A DNA stretch of 18,038 bases from Proteobacteria bacterium UBA1673 (GTDB lineage: Bacteria; Pseudomonadota; Gammaproteobacteria; Comchoanobacterales; Comchoanobacteraceae): contig DCKN01000020.1 of NCBI GenBank assembly GCA_002320385.1, positions 1-18,038 of the forward strand, given 5' to 3'. Position 1 is the stretch's first letter. The number at the start of each line of letters is the position of its first letter. Shown here in pieces: positions 1 through 7,686 of this stretch. The notes beneath the pieces were generated by a model that made no database searches, was not told the origin of the DNA, and saw only the letters and a list, made by a program, of their open reading frames with translations. The position numbers and the translations under genes are program-made.

Positions 1-1
1 C

Positions 2-2092
2 CAGGGACAAATTTACTTTCAAGAAAATAGGATTAATGCAGAAGTTTCAGGACACACTTCTGACAAGAAAAATCATCTCGATCTTCTTATCCAAAACGAT
101 GATCATAGTGGTAATCGAATCAACCTAAAATTCACCACACCAAATATAAATATTGTCGCGCAAGGTCAATTGAGTCAACACTCCCACTTAATAGTAAAAA
201 TGGAGCAAGCAGAGTTTGAAACACAAGATGTCTCTGGTGATAATAGTCAACTATCTATTCTCATTACCGATAATTGGAAACAGCCAAAAGTAAACATTCA
301 CTATGGTGTGAAAAAACTTCGCCTGGGAGACATGAGCGCGCAAAACATTTCCATTAACTACAACAACGACACCAACATCAAGAAAACAGTTAATCCCGGC
401 GCATTTTTTCTCACCATCGGGGATCTAATCATTGGCGACAGTCAAGCAATAAAAAACATACGTATTCAAAATCATGCCAACACCAACTATGAACAATTCA
501 TTGCTACTGGACAGCAAGGATCACATCATCTTAACGCTATGTTTAAAATCGTTGCCAAAGAGAAAGATATTACTATCAGTGTTGAACAAGCAAGCATTAA
601 TGAAAACCAGTTATTCAGCGCTCAAGCGCCTCAGATTATCAAAATCACGGATCAGAGAATCATTTTTGAGTCACACAAAACAACCAAGCACCAACCCAAA
701 ATAAGTCTCGATGGGTTATGGCAATTGAACCAAACTATCAGTCTCAAAGTACAAATTCATGCCTTCCAAGCTGAACACTTACCGCTAACACTACTAAGAC
801 AATACCTACCTCAATTAGATCGTCTAAGTGGCTCGATCAATGCAGAAATACAGTTCACTAAACGGTCAAGTGATCGCATGTTGGAAGCCGATGGTTCATT
901 CACAATTGATGTCCATGATGTTCTGCTCAATCAAATCATTGAAAACGTTCCTATTGATACCAGTCTAACGATTACCACTGGAAAAATCACAGGTAAAATC
1001 TCATCCAATATTGAAATCAATGGCAATCTTGAAACAAAATTCGGCACAATCAACCTAACACTGTCCACCCCTGACAACTTTGAAACCATGACTGCAAAAA
1101 TTGATGGTAAAAATATCAATATTGGCCAATATGAACAGAATATAATCAATATCAACACACTGACTGACTTACAAGTCGCTAGTAATGAGATCATCGTCAA
1201 TAGCAAAATACAAGTCAATCACGCCGAATACCGTCTTGACTTCTACAGACCAATCACATTTTTACCATTTGAAACCATCATCCAAAGAAAAAACATCGAA
1301 AACACCAACACGATTCGTTATAAATTCGACACAGAAATTGACCTAGGACAGCACACTAAAGTCCATGTTATTGGATTTCACGGCCAAGTAGGCGGCAAGC
1401 TAAATCTTTCAGGAACAGAATCATCAACGCCTATAGCCAACGGATCAGTCAGACTCAATGATGGCACGCTAGTAATCTATAAACAAAGCCTACCCATTGA
1501 GCGTATGGATTTAACATGGTTCAACACGCCCATCACTGACCCCAAAATCAATCTTCGCATCAAAGCCAAAGGACTGAGAACAATTGATGGTAGAGACCAA
1601 ATACAACAATTTGGAGTTTCAACGCACGGAACACTGAATGACCTGAGGTTCGATTATTTTTCATCACCAGCGCCAATGAATAGTTTCCAAATTATTACCG
1701 CTCTACTCACAGACTCATCATATAGCAAGAAAAGCAACAAGGAGTCACTCGACAAAACCCTTGCGTACTACAGCAATAGTCAAAAAAACAACCAAGTCAT
1801 GGAGATTCTTGAGATTCTCAACGCGATTAAAAGCGTTCCTTTTTTTGACAACATCGATATAAGCGAAGTAAATTTAGACACCATTGACGATTTTTCTCCT
1901 GATATTTCAGGAATCACAATCACAAAACGACTTGATAAGTACTTCTCCGTTCGCTATCGAATTACACCCAATAATCAACGATTCAATCGGATCAGTTTAG
2001 ATACAAACCTTGCAGAGAATATGATTATTACCAACTTCATTCAAAACGAAGGAGAAGTTGGTATCGCGCTCAACTACTCAAGAGCACAATGA
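2..2092 (+). CDS. tamB: TamB, translocation and assembly module subunit (C-terminal part; 5' end outside window)
   Basis: The reading frame is open from the first bases of the window (frame starting at base 2) with no stop, so this is the last 696 residues of a longer gene. A TTG at 170 lies inside the frame and is not a credible start. TamB is an inner-membrane-anchored, periplasm-spanning beta-rich protein that works with TamA in envelope assembly and lipid transport. The C-terminal third shows the DUF490/TamB pattern: a GQVGGKLNLSG stretch, a G-S-V-R-L-N-D-G-T-L strand, L-P-I-E-R-M-D-L-T, D-P-K-I-N-L-R-I-K-A, then S-S-P-A-P-M-N-S-F-Q-I-I-T-A-L-L. It ends in beta-strand-like sequence with a YRITP element (usually YRLSP). 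TamA would be expected upstream, outside the window. Divergence from Escherichia coli is high, but the order of C-terminal motifs is right. Confidence 0.88.
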   Translation, partial: QGQIYFQENRINAEVSGHTSDKKNHLDLLIQNDDHSGNRINLKFTTPNINIVAQGQLSQHSHLIVKMEQAEFETQDVSGDNSQLSILITDNWKQPKVNIHYGVKKLRLGDMSAQNISINYNNDTNIKKTVNPGAFFLTIGDLIIGDSQAIKNIRIQNHANTNYEQFIATGQQGSHHLNAMFKIVAKEKDITISVEQASINENQLFSAQAPQIIKITDQRIIFESHKTTKHQPKISLDGLWQLNQTISLKVQIHAFQAEHLPLTLLRQYLPQLDRLSGSINAEIQFTKRSSDRMLEADGSFTIDVHDVLLNQIIENVPIDTSLTITTGKITGKISSNIEINGNLETKFGTINLTLSTPDNFETMTAKIDGKNINIGQYEQNIININTLTDLQVASNEIIVNSKIQVNHAEYRLDFYRPITFLPFETIIQRKNIENTNTIRYKFDTEIDLGQHTKVHVIGFHGQVGGKLNLSGTESSTPIANGSVRLNDGTLVIYKQSLPIERMDLTWFNTPITDPKINLRIKAKGLRTIDGRDQIQQFGVSTHGTLNDLRFDYFSSPAPMNSFQIITALLTDSSYSKKSNKESLDKTLAYYSNSQKNNQVMEILEILNAIKSVPFFDNIDISEVNLDTIDDFSPDISGITITKRLDKYFSVRYRITPNNQRFNRISLDTNLAENMIITNFIQNEGEVGIALNYSRAQ

Positions 2093-2161
2093 ATATAAAC
2101 TACAAAAACATTTGCCCATAGCTTGTGATTCAATTGTCATACCATGAGAGTCTAAGCTTAT

Positions 2162-2707
2162 CTAGTCAGTCACATTGGTTTTTGATTCTTGTAGCGCTTG
2201 AACAATGAGTTTTTTGGCATCTGACGATGAGGCCCATCCCTTAATCTTGACCCACTTTCCTTCCTCAAGATCCTTGTAACGAGAGAAAAAGTGTTCAATC
2301 TGATTAAGCGTGTGCGCATGTAAATCACCTGGTTCATTTACATGACTATAAAGACCTGTTAGCTTCGTTTTAGGCACAGCAATGATCTTCTCATCATTTC
2401 CTGCTTCGTCAGCCATCTCTAGCATCCCAATCGGTCGACAAGCGATTAAACAACCAGGCTGTATCGGAAAAGGGCTTAGTACCAACACATCAAGCGGATC
2501 GCCATCATCACCTAGGGTGCTCGGCACGAACCCGTAGTTACATGGATAGACCATCGGTGTAGACAAAAAACGATCAACTTCAAGTGTACCTGTATCTTTA
2601 TTCAGTTCATATTTCACAGGGCTCGAATGCGCACTGATTTCAATGTAAACATTCACCTCATCCGGAACGTTTTTTCCAGCAGACATATTTTTTGTTGAAA
2701 AGTGCAT
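2162..2707 (-). CDS. ppa: Inorganic pyrophosphatase, family I
   Basis: Cytoplasmic soluble pyrophosphatase that hydrolyses PPi to phosphate and so drives biosynthetic reactions. The product of 181 residues is close to the E. coli enzyme (about 176). The family signature DGDPLDVLV lies at residues 68-76. The Mg- and phosphate-binding residues of the family are all present: E23, K32, E34, R46, Y58, D68, D70, D73, D100, D105, K107. I chose the ATG at 2707 because a near-perfect Shine-Dalgarno (2713-2720) sits 5 nt ahead of it. The in-frame GTG at 2713 is itself part of that Shine-Dalgarno. The gene converges on tamB with about 70 nt between, and no clear hairpin terminator is visible there. Confidence 0.97.
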   Translation of the reverse strand: MHFSTKNMSAGKNVPDEVNVYIEISAHSSPVKYELNKDTGTLEVDRFLSTPMVYPCNYGFVPSTLGDDGDPLDVLVLSPFPIQPGCLIACRPIGMLEMADEAGNDEKIIAVPKTKLTGLYSHVNEPGDLHAHTLNQIEHFFSRYKDLEEGKWVKIKGWASSSDAKKLIVQALQESKTNVTD

Positions 2708-2712
2708 ACACA

Positions 2713-2720
2713 CCTCCTTT
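2713..2720 (-). promoter_or_regulatory. Shine-Dalgarno of ppa
   Basis: Read on the minus strand, AAAGGAGG precedes the ATG at 2707 with a 5-nt spacer. It is one of the strongest ribosome binding sites in the window, fitting a highly expressed housekeeping enzyme. It fixes the ppa start, because the upstream in-frame GTG overlaps it. Confidence 0.8.
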
Positions 2721-2765
2721 AATTTAACATCGTTAGACTAACAAATTAACCAACAAATCACAAGA

Positions 2766-2795
2766 AAAATACATTGCCCTGTGGCATCACGTCAA
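2766..2795 (-). promoter_or_regulatory. Possible ppa promoter
   Basis: On the minus strand a TTGACG box (2790-2795) and a TATTTT box (2766-2771) are separated by 18 nt, giving a leader of about 50 nt before the ppa start. The -35 is good (5 of 6) but the -10 is poor, so this is only a candidate within the AT-rich gap between sodC and ppa. Confidence 0.3.
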
Positions 2796-2849
2796 CAAAA
2801 GACAGCATAACTAAAAAAACACAATAAATACATAAGCCTAATCGGAAAC

Positions 2850-3482
2850 TTAAGAAAATTCAAATACACCACAAGCTTCTCTTGGTCCTGCATTTCCAGC
2901 AGGATTCGATAAATAATCATCAGGCCCCTCGTGAATAATCAGTGCAAATGATTGTGTCAACATACTACGATTAATCCATGGTAAAATTTGCGTAACAAGC
3001 ACTTGAGGAACTTTAACCGTTGGACGCCTAATATCATGAGCGTAAATATTAGCCAAATCACCGGTATGAAACCCGCCAGCCGATGCAACCCCATGCTGAT
3101 GATTATGAAGACTTAGATGCCCACCTGACTTGATAAACCCATCAAGCGGATCTGAGCAATCACCATGACTATGAAAATGCATTGCATGCCAACCAGGAGT
3201 TATTTGCCAGAGCGCAACGGTTAGCACTGCGGCCTGATCATTCACAGTAAGATCAGCACGACCAATCAATTCACGTTTACGATTCATGATATCGGTCTTT
3301 AATTTGATTGAATCAAGCGGTTGCCCAAAAGCCAAGTTACTCAGTGATAAACCAAATATTAAAAACAGTGATGACACACACGGCAGATGTAGCACAAGAA
3401 TCCAAAGCACAATACCCACTAGGGTACCATTTAGCCACGGAATATGCCATAGGCATAGCGTTATATTAACGTCCAACGTCAT
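2850..3482 (-). CDS. sodC: Superoxide dismutase [Cu-Zn], exported
   Basis: Converts superoxide to oxygen and peroxide in the periplasm. All metal ligands of the family are visible in the 210-residue frame: copper H102, H104, H122, H184; zinc H122, H130, H139, D142. C109 and C204 can form the conserved disulfide, and R201 is the active-site guiding arginine. The motif HFHSHGDC (102-109) and the ending G-P-R-E-A-C-G-V-F are typical. The start is uncertain. The ATG at 3482 has no Shine-Dalgarno and gives an unusually long hydrophobic N-terminus (about residues 16-53) without a basic n-region. In-frame GTGs at 3419, 3410 or 3395 would give a normal-length signal peptide ending near A-F-G/Q-P. The gene lies about 20 nt after the SpeD-like gene and may be its operon partner. 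Periplasmic SodC commonly protects bacteria from phagocyte superoxide. Confidence 0.93.
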   Translation of the reverse strand: MTLDVNITLCLWHIPWLNGTLVGIVLWILVLHLPCVSSLFLIFGLSLSNLAFGQPLDSIKLKTDIMNRKRELIGRADLTVNDQAAVLTVALWQITPGWHAMHFHSHGDCSDPLDGFIKSGGHLSLHNHQHGVASAGGFHTGDLANIYAHDIRRPTVKVPQVLVTQILPWINRSMLTQSFALIIHEGPDDYLSNPAGNAGPREACGVFEFS

Positions 3483-3502
3483 TCAAGGTCATAAAAAAAC
3501 GC

Positions 3503-3868
3503 TTAATGAATAACCGTGAAGCCGTTTTTACGATCCAAAAATTTATAGTCTACTTTAATAGGATCAAACACTTGTAAGTGATTGAATATTATGTCTAGAT
3601 CCAACGAACCACAGGTATAAACATCTAACTGCAACAAAGCGGGATCTACCTCGTCCCAGATATGCAGCGCAACATGACTTGTTTCAATAATTGTAAATGC
3701 TGTCAAACCTCGATTGCCCTTTAGTTCACAGTATCTTGATACAGGACCATACATGATTTTCATACCAATCGTATCGATTAAATTAGTTAAAAAGTCCTCG
3801 GCAGACTTTTCTTCTTTCAATGGCTTTGAAACTTCAGCCCGTATAATCAAATGTAAATGCTCAACCAT
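3503..3868 (-). CDS. SpeD-like pyruvoyl-dependent decarboxylase (S-adenosylmethionine decarboxylase family)
   Basis: A 121-residue protein of the small (class 1b type) AdoMet decarboxylase family, whose proenzymes cleave themselves before a serine to make a pyruvoyl cofactor. Landmarks: HLHLII at the N-terminus, ETSH at 62-65 with candidate processing Ser64, H69 (processing acid/base), and YTCG with C86 (catalytic acid). The spacing matches Thermotoga SpeD (S63, H68, C83). The residue before the serine is Thr63, not the Glu of canonical ESH enzymes. I chose the ATG at 3868 because GAGG stands 8 nt upstream; the longer form from a TTG at 3889 runs through that site. There is no speE neighbour, so the substrate is uncertain: AdoMet decarboxylase or one of the SpeD homologues that act on arginine or ornithine. 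It sits between the SDR gene and sodC, in the same direction. Confidence 0.8.
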   Translation of the reverse strand: MVEHLHLIIRAEVSKPLKEEKSAEDFLTNLIDTIGMKIMYGPVSRYCELKGNRGLTAFTIIETSHVALHIWDEVDPALLQLDVYTCGSLDLDIIFNHLQVFDPIKVDYKFLDRKNGFTVIH

Positions 3869-3909
3869 TAAATAAACCTCATTACCCAAAAACAGTCAAC
3901 CCGCATCTA

Positions 3910-4776
3910 TTACTCAGCGGGATTACCATGAATATCTAACATTTTTAATGCATCTTTTGGATCACCAACAAATAAATCACGCATCAGCAACTGGGTTGGA
4001 TCCACAGAATAGCGAGACATATCAGACTTTCCACTTTTCTCAAGAACATCCTGATCAAGCAAAAACTTACCAGTCAATCGGCTCGATTTTTGAGTAACCA
4101 TCCAATAAGCAGCATCTGCCATTATACTTGGCTTACGGCTATGCTTAAGCAAGTCAGGACTAATATGCTTGATCGCATCAGTATTAATGATCGTTTTAGG
4201 CCACAATGCATTCACCGCAATACCATACTTTTTGTAGCTTTCAGAAAAACCAATCACATTCATACTCATGACATATTTTGACTGCGTATACGCGATATTA
4301 TTTTTAAACCAATCGATCTTCATATTGATCGGGGGTGATAGGCTAAGAATATGAGGGTTTTCAGACTGTTTCAAATAATCAAAGCAATGTGTATTGACCA
4401 TATACGATCCACGAGCATTGATGGCAAACATCATATCATACTGTTTCATTTTCAAGACCTCTGGATTTAAAAGATAAATAGCAGAGGCGTTGTTAATCAC
4501 AATATCGATGCCACCGAAACGCTCAACGCCTTGTTGCACGGCAGCTTTGATCTGATCCTCAAAACGAATATCTGTTTGTACAGCCAACGCTTGTCCACCA
4601 GCAAGTTCGATCTCCTGACACGCTGTATGAATGGTTCCTTCAAGACGGGGGTGTTGAGTAACTGTCTTGGCCGCAATGATGACATTCGCACCATCTCTTG
4701 CAAACCGTTTAGCAATAGCCAGACCAATACCACGCGATCCACCCGACATGAAAATTGTTTTATCTTTGAGCAACAT
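3910..4776 (-). CDS. Short-chain dehydrogenase, HSDL2-like
   Basis: A 288-residue NAD(P)-dependent oxidoreductase of the classical SDR fold. The cofactor motif is SGGSRGIG at 11-18 (the usual first Thr is Ser), followed by D69, NNAS at 95-98 and N120. The catalytic set is probably S147 in a S-L-S-P-P context, Y163 and K167 (Y-T-Q-S-K). The stretches A-A-K-T, L-E-G-T-I, S-L-S-P-P-I-N and V-N-A-L-W-P-K-T closely match the dehydrogenase half of HSDL2 (hydroxysteroid dehydrogenase-like 2). The SCP2 sterol-carrier domain of the animal protein is absent. HSDL2-type proteins are linked to fatty-acid or lipid metabolism, but the substrate cannot be read from the sequence. It leads a close minus-strand run with the SpeD-like gene (41 nt later) and sodC. 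Confidence 0.9.
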   Translation of the reverse strand: MLLKDKTIFMSGGSRGIGLAIAKRFARDGANVIIAAKTVTQHPRLEGTIHTACQEIELAGGQALAVQTDIRFEDQIKAAVQQGVERFGGIDIVINNASAIYLLNPEVLKMKQYDMMFAINARGSYMVNTHCFDYLKQSENPHILSLSPPINMKIDWFKNNIAYTQSKYVMSMNVIGFSESYKKYGIAVNALWPKTIINTDAIKHISPDLLKHSRKPSIMADAAYWMVTQKSSRLTGKFLLDQDVLEKSGKSDMSRYSVDPTQLLMRDLFVGDPKDALKMLDIHGNPAE

Positions 4777-5108
4777 GACTCATCATCCATTAGTATGATA
4801 ATTCTTGTATAGGACATTTTGGTTTAATAGATGAAAAAAAGTTAAAAAATTTTGTTTTTCGGTATTTAAACAAATAAAAAATCAATCGAAGCAACATAAA
4901 CGCATCCAATGTATAAAAATGACTAACCTATTGGACTGATTTGAAATCAAGAGTTGTCAACGTCGCAAGTAAAAATCATCGAGATCATCCTTTATCAAAC
5001 AAGCTGGCGCCTTTGAAAATACAACAAAACCGCTCGCAGAACTAAAACGACAAAAGCGATGAAAACAGCCAATCATAAATCAACACTTTTGCAAATAAAA
5101 CACTAGCA
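4777..5108. other. Intergenic region between tadA and the SDR gene
   Basis: About 330 nt, strongly AT-rich near the SDR start, with no convincing gene in either direction. It should hold the SDR promoter (minus strand), but I see no clear -35/-10 pair; TATACA near 4810 is a possible -10. A perfect 13-bp palindrome, TGATTTGAAATCA, lies at 4937-4949. No tRNA-like fold or terminator with a U-run is evident. Confidence 0.6.
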
Positions 5109-5648
5109 TCAAATTGAAGATCGCGAGCGACAAACCGCACGAAAAAACCGGACAAGTCCAGCACTGGCATCATCTGCACAAACACCCCCAGTCCATGAAA
5201 AATGATGATTACTGAATGCATGCAATGACCGGTACATACCTTTTGATAATACACCAAGCTTTCTATCACTAGCAGCAAACACAATACGTGAAATCCGGGC
5301 TTCCATCATGGCAGAAAAACACATGATACATGGCTCAAGCGTAACATAGAGCGTACAACCAGGTAATCGATAATTTTGCATCGATACGCATGCCTGTCGT
5401 ATGACGTTAATTTCGGCATGCGCAGTGGCATCATGCACAAGTCGAGATGTATTAACCGCTTGCGCGACCCAGCCCAGATTAGGATGCCAAATCTTAGCAG
5501 CAATTGGCACATCTTGGTCATCACTGTGCACGCCACTTACCAAGGCAAGACAGTCCCTCATGGCATTATGATCTTGTTCTATTTGCTCATCCGATAACAG
5601 ACTTGGTAACTGCTTACAGCAGTAATGCAACATTTTAGGATCCATCAT
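5109..5648 (-). CDS. tadA: tRNA-specific adenosine deaminase (A34 to inosine)
   Basis: Zinc deaminase expected to convert adenosine 34 of tRNA-Arg(ACG) to inosine. The catalytic HAE lies at 77-79 and the zinc site P-C-x-x-C at 106-110 (C107, C110). The context T-A-H-A-E-I, M-Q-N-Y-R-L and T-L-Y-V-T-L-E-P-C matches TadA closely, more than guanine or cytosine deaminases. The length is 179 residues against about 167 in E. coli; the extra residues are at a poorly conserved N-terminus. The start is uncertain, since the ATGs at 5648 and 5645 have no good Shine-Dalgarno. It follows yajQ with about 38 nt between and probably shares its promoter. Confidence 0.88.
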   Translation of the reverse strand: MMDPKMLHYCCKQLPSLLSDEQIEQDHNAMRDCLALVSGVHSDDQDVPIAAKIWHPNLGWVAQAVNTSRLVHDATAHAEINVIRQACVSMQNYRLPGCTLYVTLEPCIMCFSAMMEARISRIVFAASDRKLGVLSKGMYRSLHAFSNHHFSWTGGVCADDASAGLVRFFRAVCRSRSSI

Positions 5649-5686
5649 CGCAACGCTTATTATTCTATTTGACGACCAAACGCAAT

Positions 5687-6169
5687 TTAGTCTCGGAAAT
5701 TTTGATACTGTAATGGCTGATCAAGATTGCTTTCCTTAAGAAAAGCGATCACTTGTTGCAAATCATCACGCTTTTTACCGGTCACTCTAACTTGCGCTTC
5801 CTGTATACTCGCTTGAACCTTAAGCTTTTCTGACTTTATCATTTGGATAAGTTTTTTACCAAACTCTTTACTAATTCCCTCTTTGATCGTGACACGCATT
5901 TTAGCATTACTCTGATGGGTTTCAGGGTCATGAAAATCAAAGCTCATTGCATCAATATCTCGCTTTGCAGCCTTTGTCAATAAAATGGTTTTGATCTGTT
6001 CTAGCTGAAAATCATTATCTCCATATAACACCACTTCACTGTCTTTGTGTTCTATTTTGCTAGAGGTCCCTTTAAAGTCAAATCGATTGTCGATTTCTCT
6101 CGCAGTTTGATCAACAGCATTGGTTAATTCGTGATGACTAACTTCTGATACAATATCGAAACTTGGCAT
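5687..6169 (-). CDS. yajQ: YajQ family nucleotide-binding protein
   Basis: A 160-residue cytoplasmic protein matching YajQ (UPF0234) along its full length. It begins MPSFDIVSEV and contains E-I-D-N-R-F-D-F-K-G-T, K-A-A-K-R-D-I, I-K-E-G-I-S-K-E and the terminal L-Q-Y-Q-N-F-R-D, all hallmarks of the family. Members bind nucleotides, including cyclic-di-GMP in some bacteria (the Xanthomonas work), and modulate transcription or virulence; the exact role here is unknown. A GGGAG stretch lies just before the ATG, and a strong promoter at 6196-6224 gives a leader of only about 20 nt. tadA follows directly. Confidence 0.96.
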   Translation of the reverse strand: MPSFDIVSEVSHHELTNAVDQTAREIDNRFDFKGTSSKIEHKDSEVVLYGDNDFQLEQIKTILLTKAAKRDIDAMSFDFHDPETHQSNAKMRVTIKEGISKEFGKKLIQMIKSEKLKVQASIQEAQVRVTGKKRDDLQQVIAFLKESNLDQPLQYQNFRD

Positions 6170-6195
6170 ATACTCCCAGAAAATGATGAGTTGGC

Positions 6196-6224
6196 ATTAT
6201 AACAAAATCCGGAGAAAAAACCAA
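6196..6224 (-). promoter_or_regulatory. yajQ-tadA promoter, sigma-70 type
   Basis: On the minus strand TTGGTT (6219-6224) and a perfect TATAAT (6196-6201) are separated by exactly 17 nt. The -10 is preceded by TGT, giving an extended -10. Transcription would start near 6189, about 20 nt before the yajQ ATG. It is the best promoter match in the window. Confidence 0.75.
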
Positions 6225-6260
6225 TTTTATTGAATACTCACAGAGATACTAAATGACACA

Positions 6261-7679
6261 TCAATGGTGCATCTCACTCGGAGATACCATCAAGTTAATC
6301 GACTGCATCTTTTCAACAATACTATCATCTTCTGGCAGAGGCAATGGCGATGCCTTGTACACAGCATTGATAGCCAACTGATCAAACGATGTATTCCCAC
6401 TCGTACCAACAAGCGCAACAGACAAAACATCCCCACTTTTTGCTAATTTGATCTTTAAATTAGTACGATACCCATCCATCCCAGTATTAAACACGGCATG
6501 ACGTTGTATATGAGTGATAATCATTTGTCCATACTCTGATATCACAGCGTTTTCATGAGCAAGCCTTGCCTGACGCTTTTCCTCTTCAAGCTGCGCCTGA
6601 CGTGCGCGCGCTTCCTTGAGCGCTATCTGACGATTTTTTTCTGCTTCATCGGCCAGACGTTTTGCCTCAACTTGACGTTTTTTTTCAGCCTCAAGCGCTG
6701 CTTGACGCTTATTTTCAACATCCTCAGCCATGCGCCGTTGTTTCTCTTTTTCAAGAAGACTTGCCTCAACAGCACGTGATTGGTCCTGATTTTTTTTTGC
6801 GTCTTCGGCAACAGTCTTAGAAATCGATGCACCCTTAGCTGGTTGTTGAATAGCTTTTTTTGTCTTCGATACGACCTTTGCGTCATTAGAGACAGGCAAT
6901 TGTTTAGCAACACCATCAGATGGCACTGGTGACTTTACGATTGAAGCCGATTTTTGCGGCAACGTTTTTTTGACGACAGCATCAGGACGCAATTGCTCAG
7001 TCGTTTTTTTCACCGTGCTCACAGCAACACGTCGCTTCGCTGAAGACTGTACTGTCTTAGACCCCAGTACCTGAGCATTTGTCTGTTTGATAGCGCCGTC
7101 ATTTGGGCGATGATCAGCCTTCATGCGTGCTGATCCATCCTTAGCCGTACGTCGACCGACAGCTTTTTCTCCAACTGCTTTATCCAAAAAAACCTGTTTT
7201 GCGACCGATACTCGTGACGATTTAGAGACAACAGACGCCTGACGCTGAATAACCTTATCTAATCCCTGCTTAGGAACCTGACGTTTAGCCGCTGAAATAG
7301 AGGGCTTGGACGGTATAAATGGCTTGCTACGCTTCTCTTCTGGTGATAGCGATTTCATTTTGGGTATTTTCATATGTGGCATCTGATTTTTTTCGCTTAT
7401 TTTAGTTTTACTTAACCCTTTAGGACTGATTGGTTGGGGTTGAATCTCCTGGCTGGCTGAACGGCGCTGTGCAATCGGTTCTATTGGTGCCACAGAGGGA
7501 GATTTTAGCGTAACAAATTCAATTTCAACAGATTTAGTAGGAGGCAAAGGTCTTTTAACAAACCAAGAATGAAGCAAATCCGACAACATCAGATAACCCA
7601 AAACGAGCATGATTACGATGGCATGTAAATACAAAGCAGTTAAGAAATCACGCTGGAGGGTCTGATTCTTGACTAGCAT
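6261..7679 (-). CDS. tolA: TolA-like cell envelope protein (TonB/TolA C-terminal domain)
   Basis: A 472-residue protein with TolA architecture. It has one N-terminal inner-membrane helix (about 13-35) and a long basic, low-complexity periplasmic region rich in Lys, Ser, Val and Pro (about 45-300). A charged Ala/Glu/Lys/Arg coiled coil follows (about 303-377), then a C-terminal domain (about 379-468) with S-G-N-T-S-F-D-Q-L-A and Y-K-A-S-P-L-P-L-P as in TolA. TolA links the TolQR motor to TolB/Pal for outer-membrane constriction at division. The last domain has no cysteines, unlike E. coli TolA with its disulfide. No tolQ, tolR, tolB or pal is next to it. It starts 7 nt after xthA; the only GGAG is inside the xthA end, 12 nt from the ATG, suggesting translational coupling. 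A dedicated TonB is the alternative. Confidence 0.8.
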   Translation of the reverse strand: MLVKNQTLQRDFLTALYLHAIVIMLVLGYLMLSDLLHSWFVKRPLPPTKSVEIEFVTLKSPSVAPIEPIAQRRSASQEIQPQPISPKGLSKTKISEKNQMPHMKIPKMKSLSPEEKRSKPFIPSKPSISAAKRQVPKQGLDKVIQRQASVVSKSSRVSVAKQVFLDKAVGEKAVGRRTAKDGSARMKADHRPNDGAIKQTNAQVLGSKTVQSSAKRRVAVSTVKKTTEQLRPDAVVKKTLPQKSASIVKSPVPSDGVAKQLPVSNDAKVVSKTKKAIQQPAKGASISKTVAEDAKKNQDQSRAVEASLLEKEKQRRMAEDVENKRQAALEAEKKRQVEAKRLADEAEKNRQIALKEARARQAQLEEEKRQARLAHENAVISEYGQMIITHIQRHAVFNTGMDGYRTNLKIKLAKSGDVLSVALVGTSGNTSFDQLAINAVYKASPLPLPEDDSIVEKMQSINLMVSPSEMHH

Positions 7680-7686
7680 AGCGAGA

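Noticed and set aside
2713..2713. GTG at 2713 as the ppa start
   Set aside because: It is part of the AAAGGAGG ribosome binding site; the ATG at 2707 is correctly spaced.
5042..5284. An 80-codon open frame overlapping the end of tadA, possibly a frameshifted tadA extension
   Set aside because: The tadA frame already reaches a normal C-terminus (F-F-R-A-V-C), so no frameshift is needed. The overlapping frame has no recognisable motif.
5109..5648. Guanine or cytosine deaminase instead of TadA
   Set aside because: The T-A-H-A-E-I, M-Q-N-Y-R-L and T-L-Y-V-T-L-E-P-C segments match TadA best.
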